This document shows, one piece after another, positions 43,589 to 52,603 of a DNA stretch of 64,000 nucleotides. A program made the translations under genes and the position numbers. The notes beneath the pieces were generated by a model. It saw only the letters and a program-made list of their open reading frames with translations, ran no database searches and was not told the DNA's origin. Each line of letters starts with the position of its first letter. Positions within the stretch are counted from its first letter, which is position 1. This stretch comes from OFTM382 sp964352615 (lineage in GTDB: Bacteria; Planctomycetota; Phycisphaerae; Phycisphaerales; UBA1924), in contig CAYGSG010000005.1 in NCBI GenBank assembly GCA_964352615.1, positions 1-64,000 on the forward strand. The letters are read 5' to 3'.

Positions 43589-45981
43589 GGTTGCCTTTCC
43601 TCTCGTCCTCTACAGGTCGTGAACGCCTCGCTCGCAGCGATCGCTTCGATGAGATCAGCCAGGCCGTTGCCTGCTTCAGCCGCCTCGGCCATGATCGCCT
43701 GTACCGACGGCCGATCGAACCCCTCAAGTCCTCTGCCGAGGGCGTAGATCATGAGTCGTCGCGTGAGGTTCTCGATGATCTGCTGATCGCTCTGGCCTAG
43801 TACTTGTTTTAGCTCGGCCGCTCCCTCGAACGTGATCCCGCCGGGCAGCTCAGCGGAGACATCCAGCTCGTCCTCAGCGCTCGGTTCGCGCCATCTTCCG
43901 ATCGCGTCGAACTGCTCCATCGACAGCCCGATCGGGTCCATTTTAACATGGCACGAGGCGCAGTTTGAATCGAGCAGGTGAGCCGCGAGCTGTTCGCGGA
44001 GCGTCGGGTTCTCACCCAGTTCGGCTTTGGATTGTTCGAGCGGCGGGACATCCGCGGGCGGCGGCGGCGGCGGGCTGCCAAGCAGTTGATCGAGCACGAA
44101 CAGGCCGCGCTTGACCGGGCTCGTGCGCGTCGGGTTGCTTGTTACCGTGAGCACGGCTCCCATCGTGAGCACGCCGCCTCGCGCCGAGTTCTCGTCGAGC
44201 CTCACGCGTCTCAAGCGTTCGCCCCGCACACCGTCGATGCCGTAGTGCGTGGCGAGCCGTTCGTTGAGGAACGTATCGCGGGCGAGAACGAGGTCCATGA
44301 TCGGCCGATTGGAGCGGACCATATCGGCGAAGAAGGCCAACGCCTCGGCGGTCATGTCGCCCGCGAGTTCGTCGTCGTAGGAGGTAAACCGCTCACGGTC
44401 GATATCGAGTTCGCCGAGGTTACGAAGCAATAGCCACTGGCCGGCAAAGCCATCGATGAACGCATCTGCTTTCGGGTCGGCGAGCATCCGGCGGACTTGG
44501 CCACGCAGCACGCGAGGCTCGGTCAGCAGGCCAAAGTCCGCGAGCCTCAGCAATTCGCCATCGGGCAGCGAACCCCACAGGAAGAACGAGAACCTCGACG
44601 CGAGTTCATGGCCGCTGAGTGTGTAGCGAGAGCTTGGGTCGCTCGCGTCGGGGTTGGCTACAGACAGGTACAGGAAGCTCGGCGAGCCAAGCACCGCTTG
44701 CAAGCCGAGACGAACCGCCGACTCGAACCCGTCGCCGTCGCTGCGAGCCGTCTCGTAGAGCGAGAGAAGCCGATCGGCCTCACCTGCCAAGAGCGGCCTG
44801 CGATACGCACGCTGGGCGAATCGTGCCAGTATTTGCTCGGCTGCGCCGGCTTGAGACACGGTATCAGGCCCGGGCTCCATGAAGAAAATCTCGTTCCACG
44901 CGCCGCCCCGCCGGGCGCCCTCGGCATCAAGCGGGCCTGCGATATCGATCGACTCGACCGCGAGGTTCCGGTCGGCTTCGTCTTTGACGTAGTAGTCGTT
45001 CGTGAAGTGAACCGTGATCTCGTGCGGCCCGGCGTCGAGCGTCGTTGTGACCGTAAACCGCTGAGGCTCATTCTTGTCCTCGGCTTCGACGTCCCACGCC
45101 TTGAGCTCTCGGTCGTCAACGCGAAGGCTGAGCCTGGGCAGGTCGGGTCCGCCGCGCACACCCCACGCCGTGACCGCGATTTCGTAGACGGATTCGGTTG
45201 AGAGCGGCGCGATCACCCGCAAGCTGCCGCCGGAGAACATGAACTGCCCGCCTGAGGGCAGCGCTCGGCTGCCCTTAAAGCCTTCGATAGGTCCGAGCTT
45301 GCGTGGTTCGGTGCTCACGTCGATCACGGGCCCCAGGCCGACGTCGATCGCCTGCTCCGCTGCGGCGAGGTACGACTCAACATGCAGGGGCGAAACCGTT
45401 AGTGCATCACCGATCGTGTTGAACCCGTATCCAAGGTTGTCGGCGGGAAGGCCAGCAGCGATATCCACGCGCGATGGGTCGACTCCCAGCAAGTCGCGAA
45501 TGGTCAACCGGTACTCGTCGTTGTTGAGCCGGCGGGTGGAGAACCAGCCAGGATCGATGTCTTGCGTCGCGTCCGCAAACGAGCGCATGTCGGTGATCCA
45601 CTGCATAACCGTGTCGCGCTGGGCTTGTGTTGGCTGCGGCTCGTCTTTCGGCGGCATCTCGTGCGAAGCCAGCAGGTCGTGGGCGAGCAGCAGGTTCTCA
45701 AGCTCGGCGACAGCTTCGTCGACTGTGTCAAGCTCGTGGAACCGCACGTCCCCCTTGCCCCGCCGCTTGCCGTGGCAGGCAAAGCAGTGCTCGTCCAAGA
45801 TCGGGACCACTTCGGTAACCAGCCGGTCTGCGAGCGCCTCGGCTTCCGGGTCCACTGCCGGTGATGGAATCAATATGCGAACAGAAGCCAATCCACCCAT
45901 CACTGCGAATGCAGCCACGCAGCCAATCGCGGCGAGCAATCGCACGGGATGGCGTCGGCTTGATGGTATTGCAGTGCTCAA
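43585..45981 (-). CDS. DUF1587/1595/1592/1588/1585 cytochrome-like protein
   Basis: A 798-residue exported protein. The N-terminal cytochrome-c-like domain carries CFACH. DUF1587 starts at STRRLNNDEYRLTIRDLLG. DUF1595 contains FAQRAYRRPLLAGEADRLL. DUF1592 contains LASRFSFFLWGSLPDGELL. DUF1588 has the poly-Pro stretch SPPPPPPADVPPL and a second haem motif, CASCH. DUF1585 ends the protein. Two haem sites imply electron transfer in the periplasm. The start is TTG at 45981, before a good signal peptide. It is the first gene of the two-gene operon with the DUF1552 protein. Confidence 0.93.
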   Translation of the reverse strand: MSTAIPSSRRHPVRLLAAIGCVAAFAVMGGLASVRILIPSPAVDPEAEALADRLVTEVVPILDEHCFACHGKRRGKGDVRFHELDTVDEAVAELENLLLAHDLLASHEMPPKDEPQPTQAQRDTVMQWITDMRSFADATQDIDPGWFSTRRLNNDEYRLTIRDLLGVDPSRVDIAAGLPADNLGYGFNTIGDALTVSPLHVESYLAAAEQAIDVGLGPVIDVSTEPRKLGPIEGFKGSRALPSGGQFMFSGGSLRVIAPLSTESVYEIAVTAWGVRGGPDLPRLSLRVDDRELKAWDVEAEDKNEPQRFTVTTTLDAGPHEITVHFTNDYYVKDEADRNLAVESIDIAGPLDAEGARRGGAWNEIFFMEPGPDTVSQAGAAEQILARFAQRAYRRPLLAGEADRLLSLYETARSDGDGFESAVRLGLQAVLGSPSFLYLSVANPDASDPSSRYTLSGHELASRFSFFLWGSLPDGELLRLADFGLLTEPRVLRGQVRRMLADPKADAFIDGFAGQWLLLRNLGELDIDRERFTSYDDELAGDMTAEALAFFADMVRSNRPIMDLVLARDTFLNERLATHYGIDGVRGERLRRVRLDENSARGGVLTMGAVLTVTSNPTRTSPVKRGLFVLDQLLGSPPPPPPADVPPLEQSKAELGENPTLREQLAAHLLDSNCASCHVKMDPIGLSMEQFDAIGRWREPSAEDELDVSAELPGGITFEGAAELKQVLGQSDQQIIENLTRRLMIYALGRGLEGFDRPSVQAIMAEAAEAGNGLADLIEAIAASEAFTTCRGREERQP

Positions 45982-46092
45982 GAGGTTCTCAGCCTATCGG
46001 AATGCGTGGGAAGTTCCAACCAGCCAACAGGTATCCATGCGGGTAGACAGGCAAGAACTGCCGAAAATGCTGTGCGCTGCGAGATCGTTCGG

Positions 46093-46098
46093 TACCAT
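46093..46098 (+). promoter_or_regulatory. Putative -10 of leaderless esterase-like gene
   Basis: TACCAT 6 nt before GTG 46105; spacer GGACGC. It decides the start codon, because the open frame runs 99 nt further upstream. Confidence 0.5.
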
Positions 46099-46104
46099 GG
46101 ACGC

Positions 46105-47340
46105 GTGCTCTCCCAACGCCTCAAGCCGTATTTGACTCGCTCAGCCATCGCCTGCCTTTGCTTCGCGGTGCCCGCATGGGGACAGTTGAGCGTGACTTAC
46201 CTGGGTGACGTAAGCGTTTCGAGTCCTATAACCGATCAGTTCACGGCGAGCTTCGCGGTCGCGGGCCTGAGCGGAGTGTGCGCGCTCGGCGGCGACCGTT
46301 ACGCAGCCGTCATGGACAACAGCGATAAGGTGGTGCTGTTCGACTTGCCGATCGCTGCCGATGGCACGATTGGCTCGATGGCGAACATGCAAGGGCTCTC
46401 CCTCGCGTTTTCAGGCGACCATGAGGGCATCGCACGCACCGCCACCGGCAGTTTGCTCATCGCCGATGAGAACACCATGACCATCCGCGAGGCGAACGCT
46501 TCGACCGGCCTGTCGATTGGCCTGACCGCGTTGCCGGGCGTGTACACGAACCGCAGGCCCAACCGGGGCATCGAGTCGCTCTCCTACGACGATGGGGTTG
46601 TTTGGACCGCCAACGAAGAGGCCCTGACCGTTGACGGCGCTATCGCGACGCCGAGCACCGGGACCGTGGTTCGCTTGCGATCGCAGGACCATGCCACCGG
46701 CACCGAGATCGGACAGTGGGCGTACCTCGTTGAACCGATGCACGGGGCTTCAATCCCAGGCGGCAACTCCGGCCAGAGTGGCTTGAGCGAGTTGGTCGCC
46801 TTGCCCGGCGGGAGCCTATTGGCGGTCGAGCGTTCGCTCGCGCTAGCCAACCCGCTGTTTCTCACCCGAATCTACAGCGTAGACATCGCTGGTGCGACCG
46901 ATGTCGCAGGCCTCCCCTCGCTTATGGGTGCCTCCATTACGCCAGTTTCCAAGACGCTCGTCTACCAGGGCACGCACGCCAATCTTGAGGGCCTGTGCCT
47001 CGGCCCATCGCTGAACGATGGCGGCCGAGCGCTGCTTGGCGTCGTCGATGACGGCGACCCCATCAGCGAGAACACCGTGGTTGTGTTTCGCCTCGATGGG
47101 CTTGACGCTCCCGGCCCTTGCCTCGGTGACATCGCCGACGACTTTGGCTCGCCCGGAGCAGACGGCATGATCAGCTTCGGAGACTTCCTTGCGCTTTTGG
47201 GCCTCATCGGGCCTTGCCCCGGCGGTCAGCCGAGTTGTCTGGGAGATATCGCCGACGACTTTGGTTCGCTCGGGGCAGACGGCATGGTCAGCTTCGGCGA
47301 TTTCTTGGCCCTGCTCGGCCTCATAGGACCTTGTTCATAA
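46105..47340 (+). CDS. Phytase-like esterase domain protein with duplicated C-terminal motif
   Basis: A ~411-residue exported protein. A signal peptide (IACLCFAVPAWGQ) precedes an 'esterase-like activity of phytase' beta-propeller, recognised by GLSGVCALGGDRYAAVMDN, DHEGIART, NRGIESLSYDD and NLEGLCLGPSLNDGGRALL. The end holds two near-identical 34-residue units of the form CLGDIADDFG..GADGM.SFGDFLALLGLIGPC, joined by a five-residue linker. Such dockerin-like acidic tails are common at the ends of Phycisphaerae secreted proteins and may be attachment modules. GTG 46105 fits the signal peptide. Confidence 0.82.
   Translation: MLSQRLKPYLTRSAIACLCFAVPAWGQLSVTYLGDVSVSSPITDQFTASFAVAGLSGVCALGGDRYAAVMDNSDKVVLFDLPIAADGTIGSMANMQGLSLAFSGDHEGIARTATGSLLIADENTMTIREANASTGLSIGLTALPGVYTNRRPNRGIESLSYDDGVVWTANEEALTVDGAIATPSTGTVVRLRSQDHATGTEIGQWAYLVEPMHGASIPGGNSGQSGLSELVALPGGSLLAVERSLALANPLFLTRIYSVDIAGATDVAGLPSLMGASITPVSKTLVYQGTHANLEGLCLGPSLNDGGRALLGVVDDGDPISENTVVVFRLDGLDAPGPCLGDIADDFGSPGADGMISFGDFLALLGLIGPCPGGQPSCLGDIADDFGSLGADGMVSFGDFLALLGLIGPCS
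47128..47337 (+). repeat. Two tandem copies of a dockerin-like C-terminal motif
   Basis: Two 102-nt coding units differ at many bases, mostly at third codon positions (GGTGACATC versus GGAGATATC), while the protein is nearly unchanged. This points to an old duplication kept by selection on the protein. Confidence 0.8.
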
Positions 47341-47376
47341 TCGGTGGTGCCGACTATCGACTCCCGAACGCGGCTC

Positions 47377-47382
47377 TATAGT
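47377..47382 (+). promoter_or_regulatory. Putative -10 of leaderless purD promoter
   Basis: TATAGT 5 nt before ATG 47388; spacer CCGAC, no Shine-Dalgarno. Confidence 0.5.
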
Positions 47383-47387
47383 CCGAC

Positions 47388-48698
47388 ATGGATACTGCCG
47401 ATTGCCCCGACCGTGTGAATGTCTTGCTCATCGGGGGCGGCGGCCGCGAGCATGCAATCGCGTGGGCGATCAAAAAATCGCCCAGACTCGGCACACTCCA
47501 CGTCTCCCACGGGGATAACCCGGCGCTCGCCCGCCTTGGCACCGTCGTTGACTACGACGTGACCCACAAAGACCTCTACCGCCTCGTCCAGTACAGCCAG
47601 AAACACAACATCGGCCTCGTGGTCATCGGTCCAGAAGAGCCGCTCGCGCAGGGCTACGGCGATAAACTCCGCGCTGCGGGTTTCCCCGTCTTCGGCCCGA
47701 ACGCCGACGGTGCCCGGCTCGAAGCCGATAAAGCGTGGTGCAAGGACCTGCTCAAGGCAGCGGTCGTGCCCGTCGCTGGCGGCCGGTCCTATTCCGACTA
47801 CGACGCGGCGGCGGATTACCTCAGCTCGCGCGAGCAGGTGCCCGTCATCAAGGCTTCTGGCTTGGCCAAGGGCAAGGGCGTGGTGCTGCCGGGCTCGCTC
47901 AACGAAGCGCACAAAGTCTTGCGTTCGATCATGGTCGACCGCATGTTTGGGGATGCAGGAGCGACCGTGCTCATCGAAGAGCGTCTTACCGGGCGCGAGG
48001 TCTCGGTGCTGGCCATCTCCGACGGCCGAACGATCCAACTCCTGCCGACCGCTCAGGATCACAAGCGACTTGGCGACAACGACGCCGGGCCGAATACCGG
48101 CGGCATGGGGGCGTTCAGTCCCTCGCCTACGCTCGACGACCGCACGCTGGCCACCATTGAACGCGACGTGCTGATTCCTACCGTCGACTCCCTCCGCCGC
48201 GAGGGCATCGACTACCGCGGCGTGCTGTACGCGGGCATCATGCTTACGCCCGCTGGCCCGAAAGTACTTGAGTACAACGTCCGATTCGGCGACCCGGAGT
48301 GCCAAGCGATCTTGCCAAGGCTGCGTAGCGATGCGCTCGAGCTCATGCTCGCGTGCGCCAACCGAACGCTCGGCGACATCGAACTCAAGTGGGACCCCCG
48401 CCCGACCGTGTGCGTCGTGCTCACGAGCGAGGGTTATCCAGCCAAGCCGATCACTGGTGTCAAGATCGAGGGCATCGAGCAGGCCGAGGCGATGAACGAT
48501 GTGCTGGTGTTCTACGCGGGTGTCAAGACCAACGACCGGGGCGAATTGGTGACCGCAGGCGGCCGGGTGCTCTCCGTGGTTGCAACCGGCGAGACGCTCG
48601 ATGCAGCGCGCGAATTGGTCTACGAGGCTGCGGCCAAGATCAAGTTTGCTGGCCAGCACATGCGCACCGATATCGCCCGCTCCACGCAGCTCGTCTAG
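47388..48698 (+). CDS. purD: Phosphoribosylamine-glycine ligase
   Basis: A 436-residue ATP-grasp enzyme for the second step of purine synthesis (phosphoribosylamine + glycine + ATP to GAR). Motifs: NVLLIGGGGREHAIAW, IGPEEPLAQGYGDKLRAAGF, ASGLAKGKGVVL, GREVSVLAISDG, GPNTGGMGAFSPSP and the metal site YNVRFGDPECQAI. The stop codon TAG coincides with the first bases of a decayed IS end, so the last residues may have been reset by that insertion. No other purine genes lie nearby. Confidence 0.95.
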   Translation: MDTADCPDRVNVLLIGGGGREHAIAWAIKKSPRLGTLHVSHGDNPALARLGTVVDYDVTHKDLYRLVQYSQKHNIGLVVIGPEEPLAQGYGDKLRAAGFPVFGPNADGARLEADKAWCKDLLKAAVVPVAGGRSYSDYDAAADYLSSREQVPVIKASGLAKGKGVVLPGSLNEAHKVLRSIMVDRMFGDAGATVLIEERLTGREVSVLAISDGRTIQLLPTAQDHKRLGDNDAGPNTGGMGAFSPSPTLDDRTLATIERDVLIPTVDSLRREGIDYRGVLYAGIMLTPAGPKVLEYNVRFGDPECQAILPRLRSDALELMLACANRTLGDIELKWDPRPTVCVVLTSEGYPAKPITGVKIEGIEQAEAMNDVLVFYAGVKTNDRGELVTAGGRVLSVVATGETLDAARELVYEAAAKIKFAGQHMRTDIARSTQLV

Positions 48699-48770
48699 GT
48701 CATGTCTGACGGCTCCAGCAGGCGTAGGTATCTGCTGACGAAGGCAAGTTTGAGCATGGCCAAGGTATCC
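48698..48770 (-). mobile_element. Remnant of the right end of an IS5-type element
   Basis: Read on the minus strand this encodes LAMLKLAFVSRYLRLLEPSD, nearly identical to the transposase C-terminus of the element at 61.9-62.8 kb (LAMVKLAFVSRYLRLLEPSD). It carries the same terminal sequence, TGTCTGACGG. Most nucleotide differences are silent, so it comes from a related but diverged copy. Weaker similarity continues to about 48835 with frame breaks. Nothing upstream of that transposase region remains. Confidence 0.8.
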
Positions 48771-49646
48771 GGGTCATCGCTTCCGCGCCGTGACCGCGTG
48801 TCGGGTCAACGACCGGCTGTTGGTAAGCGGAGAGGGAGGGACTGTGTCGGCCGGGCACGGCCCCAGAGCCGCAAACGGAGTCTGCGTCGGTAAATACCTG
48901 CCTGCAAGCACCTTGCGTCGATCGATTCCAAACCATCTGATGCGATTCGAACCGCTTCGGATTGGCGAATCAAGGCCAGTTCTAGGCCAACGCCAACCCT
49001 GCAAGTACGGCCTCCCCCCACCCTGGCACTCCAAGCCCTCCACCGATTGAGAGATGGGCCGCCCATCACCCAAGTATCGTGCGTGACCCGTCCGGCGAGT
49101 GGAAGACGATCAGGATGCGATGTACACCACCGGCATGGCAAGAATCACCTAACCCTAAGACCAGGCTGCCGGCGAAGAGCTCGGCTTGCGGCAGATCATC
49201 CGCTGGAAGAGGCGGCCCGAGCCGTCCGAATGTCCCCACAGATCATCCGTCGGAAGATCAGCGAGGGGCACTTCAAGAGCTCCGAAACGTGGATGGATCA
49301 GGCGTTTCTAGCGGGCTGCCGCCATCATCGCGGTCATGAAGGGGGCCAGCGACAAATGCGATGCCGCCTCGGGCCATTCTTCGTATTTGCCGTTCTCCGA
49401 ATCTCTGCTTGTTAATCGTCCAAGCCTCCAGGCAGAGACTGGACGTACTCAGGATTCCGAACTACACGAATGGACCATTGAACGGGTGTGAGCGCAGTCA
49501 GTACTGCGTCTTCTCATCAGTTCTGAACCAACATCTGCATAGACACTTGCCCTTGCATGTGCCGGGTATGGCAAGGGGCAGCGATGGTGTAACTAAAGCG
49601 TGCGAACGCTATAGGTCTGTCTGCGAGACGCGGACAGAGGTAGGAC
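48771..49646. other. Gene-poor spacer next to the IS remnant
   Basis: About 880 bp without a supported gene. It holds decayed IS sequence to ~48835 and a possible helix-turn-helix gene fragment at 49203-49290. Otherwise I see only short unconvincing frames on both strands. It separates purD from the converging kinase operon. Confidence 0.6.
49203..49290 (+). pseudogene. Fragment of an excisionase-like helix-turn-helix
   Basis: The plus-strand frame reads LEEAARAVRMSPQIIRRKI then SEGHFKSSE, which fits the two helices of HTH_17/excisionase proteins (EEAA...MSP..IRR.I.EG). No start codon or upstream coding context fits, and the frame dissolves downstream, so if real it is a remnant. Confidence 0.35.
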
Positions 49647-52004
49647 TCAGGGCGCTTGACGGAGCAGTTCCCGCAGGAACGCTTCTTCCTCATCGAGCTC
49701 GGAGACCCGCGACGGCGAGACGATCGCCTTCAAGTCTGGGAGCCGATCCAAGCTTTCTAAGGCGTACAAACTGGCCTCCTCATGCCGTTCGATCTCCGCC
49801 AACGTGCGAGCGGCCTGCCCAAGCACACTGATGAAGATACCCTCGGAGTCCACATCGCCCGGTTGCAGCCGTACTTGAGCCCGGGCAGTGTCCACTAATT
49901 TCTGGACCGCCGCGGGGACCTCCGCGTGACGATCGAGCGTCACGAGCGTGCGGACCTCCCGTGAGAGCATGCCGATCAGGATCTGCACAAACATCGTCCG
50001 GTCCGGCTCGGCCTGCACTGCGGCCCAGATATGCGGAAGCCCTTCGGCGACCGCCGCGGCGGACGCGTCGTTCCTTGCCCGCATGCCCAAGAAGCGGGCC
50101 AGCCGCAGGTGACCGGTCGCGAGGTTGTAGCGGCTGTGGGCCCGCTCCGGATCTAGGGCGAGCAGTGATTCACTGAGCTCGACCCGCCGGTTCAACCACG
50201 CTTCGAGTTGGCTGTCGGGCAGGGCTTGCCACTTATCACCCAGATCACCGATGCGGTCGTAGCTCCAGCACAGGTCGTCAAGCAGCCCAAGCTCACTCGG
50301 ACGCTCACGGATGAGCGACTCCTGCACCACCATCGCCTCGCGATACAACCGCATCGCCTCGGAAACGCCCGCCGCGCGATCCCGCTCCAGCACGACGTCT
50401 CCGATGCGGACAATGGCCTCGGCGTGCAACCGCCCGAGACCGACGCCGCCAAAGCGTTCGTCGGCGAGACCGGCGTACACCTCCCGGGAGCGATTCAGAT
50501 CATCCATTGCGTTCTCGAACCGGCCGAGGCTGGCGGCGATATCACCGCGCTCGCGAAGCAGCCGAGCCTGCAAAGACCGCAGGTCGGGGTCGCTCGGATT
50601 CTCGGCGAGCCGGCGGGCCAGACGATCGAACAGGGTGTTGACCATCGCCTCGCGCTGCTCGCTCGTGCCGCGGATGTCCCGCAGGCCCAGCAGCGTATCG
50701 GTGACGAGCTCGCTGATGAGTTGCCGTTGGTCCTTGACCTCTGCTGACAGCTTGCCCCGGGAGACCGACAATGCCGCGACGAGCCCCGTAATCACCACGC
50801 ACGCAACAACCGTGGCCGAGAAGGACCACGGGTGACGAGTCGCGTACAGCCTCAGCCGCCAGAGCGGGCTGGGGCGACGCGCCGTGACGGGCTCGCTGGC
50901 GAGCACCCGCCGGAGGTCGTCGGCGAGGTGTTGCATGGACGGATAGCGGAAGGCGGGGTCGGGGTTGGTCGCGGTTTCGATCACCGCCTCGAGGTCCCGC
51001 TCGTGACCGCCACACCCCGTCAGGCGGACACGCACCGGACGCCGCGCCGCGGTTGTGAGACCGTCCAGCCCGCCCGCACGCCCGGGCGGGGCAGTGCCCG
51101 TCAGCATCTCCGCGGCCACGAGACCCAGGCCGTACACATCAGTCCGGGCGTCGACCGCACTCCCAGCGAGTTGCTCCGGTGACATGTACGCGAGCGTGCC
51201 GACGAGCAACCCGGGTTCGGTGACCGCGTCGGCCCCGGATGACGCGGACAGCAGCCGGGCAACCCCGAAATCGATGACCTTGACGCGTGGCGGCGTGGCG
51301 CCCCTCACCACGAGAAGGTTTGAAGGCTTGAGATCCCGATGGATGACGCCGCGTTGGTGCGCATGGTGCACGGCCTCGGCCGTCTGGACCAGAAGCTCCA
51401 CACTGGTCCGCCACCCCGACGACGAGGCAGATCTACTGATCCAATCCCCATCGACCAGCTCGCACGCCGTCCACCGCCGTCCGTCGTCGAGCACACCGGT
51501 CTCGAACACCTGGGCGACACCCGGATGATTCATCGAAGCCAACGCCTCGGCCTCGATGTCGGCCCGGGACGCGATCTGGCTACGAACGCTGGACCGTGCG
51601 AGTTTCACCGCGGCACGCCGGTGCATCGGAGCGGGTGACTCCGCGAGGTACACCACGCCGGTGCCACCCTCGCCAAGCCGGGCGAGCACTTTGTAGGGCC
51701 CAACACTCTTTGGCAACTCGGCGAGCGGTTCATCGAGTGGCCCTGGTCGTCCTGGACCGTCACCACCCGTATCGAGGAACCCCGCCCGATCCGCGGCTTC
51801 CGAGAGAGCGAGGAGTTCGGCCACCGCGGCTCGCAGGGGCGGATCGCTGCCCGCGAGTTGATCGAGCCGTGCTGCCCGCTGTTCAGGGGGGGTTTCGAGC
51901 AGCTCACCCAGCACATCCCGGACACGCTCAAACCTCTGGGGGTCCGCTGGGTCCGCCAGCCTAGAACCTCCGTCCTGCTCAAAATGCGGGTGCTTCACGT
52001 CCAT
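49647..52004 (-). CDS. Membrane Ser/Thr protein kinase with TPR-like C-terminal domain
   Basis: A 785-residue Hanks-type kinase. After ~90 N-terminal residues with a helical segment, the kinase domain runs ~102-365: glycine loop LGEGGTGVVYLA, Lys in AAVKLA, HRDLKPSN, DFGVAR and SPEQL. A membrane helix follows (SFSATVVACVVITGLVAALSV, ~405-425). The outer part is helical TPR-like (ENAMDDLNRSREVYAGLADE). It starts 42 bp after the ECF sigma gene and is certainly in its operon. This sigma/kinase pairing is common in Planctomycetes; the kinase may control the sigma factor or its targets. Confidence 0.92.
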   Translation of the reverse strand: MDVKHPHFEQDGGSRLADPADPQRFERVRDVLGELLETPPEQRAARLDQLAGSDPPLRAAVAELLALSEAADRAGFLDTGGDGPGRPGPLDEPLAELPKSVGPYKVLARLGEGGTGVVYLAESPAPMHRRAAVKLARSSVRSQIASRADIEAEALASMNHPGVAQVFETGVLDDGRRWTACELVDGDWISRSASSSGWRTSVELLVQTAEAVHHAHQRGVIHRDLKPSNLLVVRGATPPRVKVIDFGVARLLSASSGADAVTEPGLLVGTLAYMSPEQLAGSAVDARTDVYGLGLVAAEMLTGTAPPGRAGGLDGLTTAARRPVRVRLTGCGGHERDLEAVIETATNPDPAFRYPSMQHLADDLRRVLASEPVTARRPSPLWRLRLYATRHPWSFSATVVACVVITGLVAALSVSRGKLSAEVKDQRQLISELVTDTLLGLRDIRGTSEQREAMVNTLFDRLARRLAENPSDPDLRSLQARLLRERGDIAASLGRFENAMDDLNRSREVYAGLADERFGGVGLGRLHAEAIVRIGDVVLERDRAAGVSEAMRLYREAMVVQESLIRERPSELGLLDDLCWSYDRIGDLGDKWQALPDSQLEAWLNRRVELSESLLALDPERAHSRYNLATGHLRLARFLGMRARNDASAAAVAEGLPHIWAAVQAEPDRTMFVQILIGMLSREVRTLVTLDRHAEVPAAVQKLVDTARAQVRLQPGDVDSEGIFISVLGQAARTLAEIERHEEASLYALESLDRLPDLKAIVSPSRVSELDEEEAFLRELLRQAP

Positions 52005-52046
52005 CTCTGCGTTGTTTCTCTTCCGAAGCGGAAGCGTCTTCTGGAA

Positions 52047-52592
52047 TCAATCTTCCCGCAGCTTGCCGTAGAGCCATGCACGGGCAATCGCCCAATCCTG
52101 GCGGACCGTGCGATCGGTCACTCCGAGGCGCAACGCGATGTCAGCATCTTTCATGCCGCCGAAGTACCTCATCTCGATGACGGCCGCCATCCGAGACTGC
52201 GTGGTGGCCAGTTGATCGAGCAAGTCCGAAAGCATGAGCAATGCCTCTGGCGTCATCCCCCCTTCCGATGGGGCATCCACGAGCGAAACCCGCCGACGGA
52301 CGTCACGTTTCGCCGCCATGCGCCTGCGGGCGTGATCGACCAGAACCTGCCGAACGATCCTGCCGGCCCACTGCCGGAACGCCGCCTCGGTGTCGAGCGA
52401 ACCATCGGCTTTCGCGGCAAGCCGGAGCCAGGCCTCGTGAACCACCGCCGTGGGCTGAAGCGTGTGCCCGGACTGCTCATTGAAAAACTGTGCTGCAGCC
52501 AGCAGCCGTACCTGTTCGTGCAGGTCCTCGAAGCTATGCGCTCCAAAGTCCGCCGGGTCCGAGACGGTCATCGGAGGCTGTCCGCCATGCAT
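52047..52592 (-). CDS. ECF sigma factor (sigma-70 X6 / TIGR02999-like)
   Basis: A 181-residue ECF sigma factor. Region 2 includes HTLQPTAVVHEAWLRLAAK, the planctomycete/acidobacterial ECF form. Region 4 has the helix-turn-helix GGMKDADIALRLGVTDRTV followed by RQDWAIARAWLYGKL. It directs RNA polymerase to a private promoter set. The open frame extends to 52955, but that part is a spacer. ATG 52592 gives the family length and lies 5 nt after TACGAT; ATG 52571 is the alternative. No anti-sigma gene is present; the kinase follows instead. Confidence 0.9.
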   Translation of the reverse strand: MHGGQPPMTVSDPADFGAHSFEDLHEQVRLLAAAQFFNEQSGHTLQPTAVVHEAWLRLAAKADGSLDTEAAFRQWAGRIVRQVLVDHARRRMAAKRDVRRRVSLVDAPSEGGMTPEALLMLSDLLDQLATTQSRMAAVIEMRYFGGMKDADIALRLGVTDRTVRQDWAIARAWLYGKLRED

Positions 52593-52597
52593 CAGAG

Positions 52598-52603
52598 ATC
52601 GTA
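52598..52603 (-). promoter_or_regulatory. Putative -10 of leaderless ECF sigma gene
   Basis: TACGAT on the minus strand, 5 nt before ATG 52592; spacer CTCTG. Confidence 0.45.

Noticed and set aside
48945..48985. GGTTCGAATC on the minus strand as a tRNA T-arm
   Set aside because: The flanking bases do not pair to a T-stem, and no anticodon or acceptor arms can be folded.
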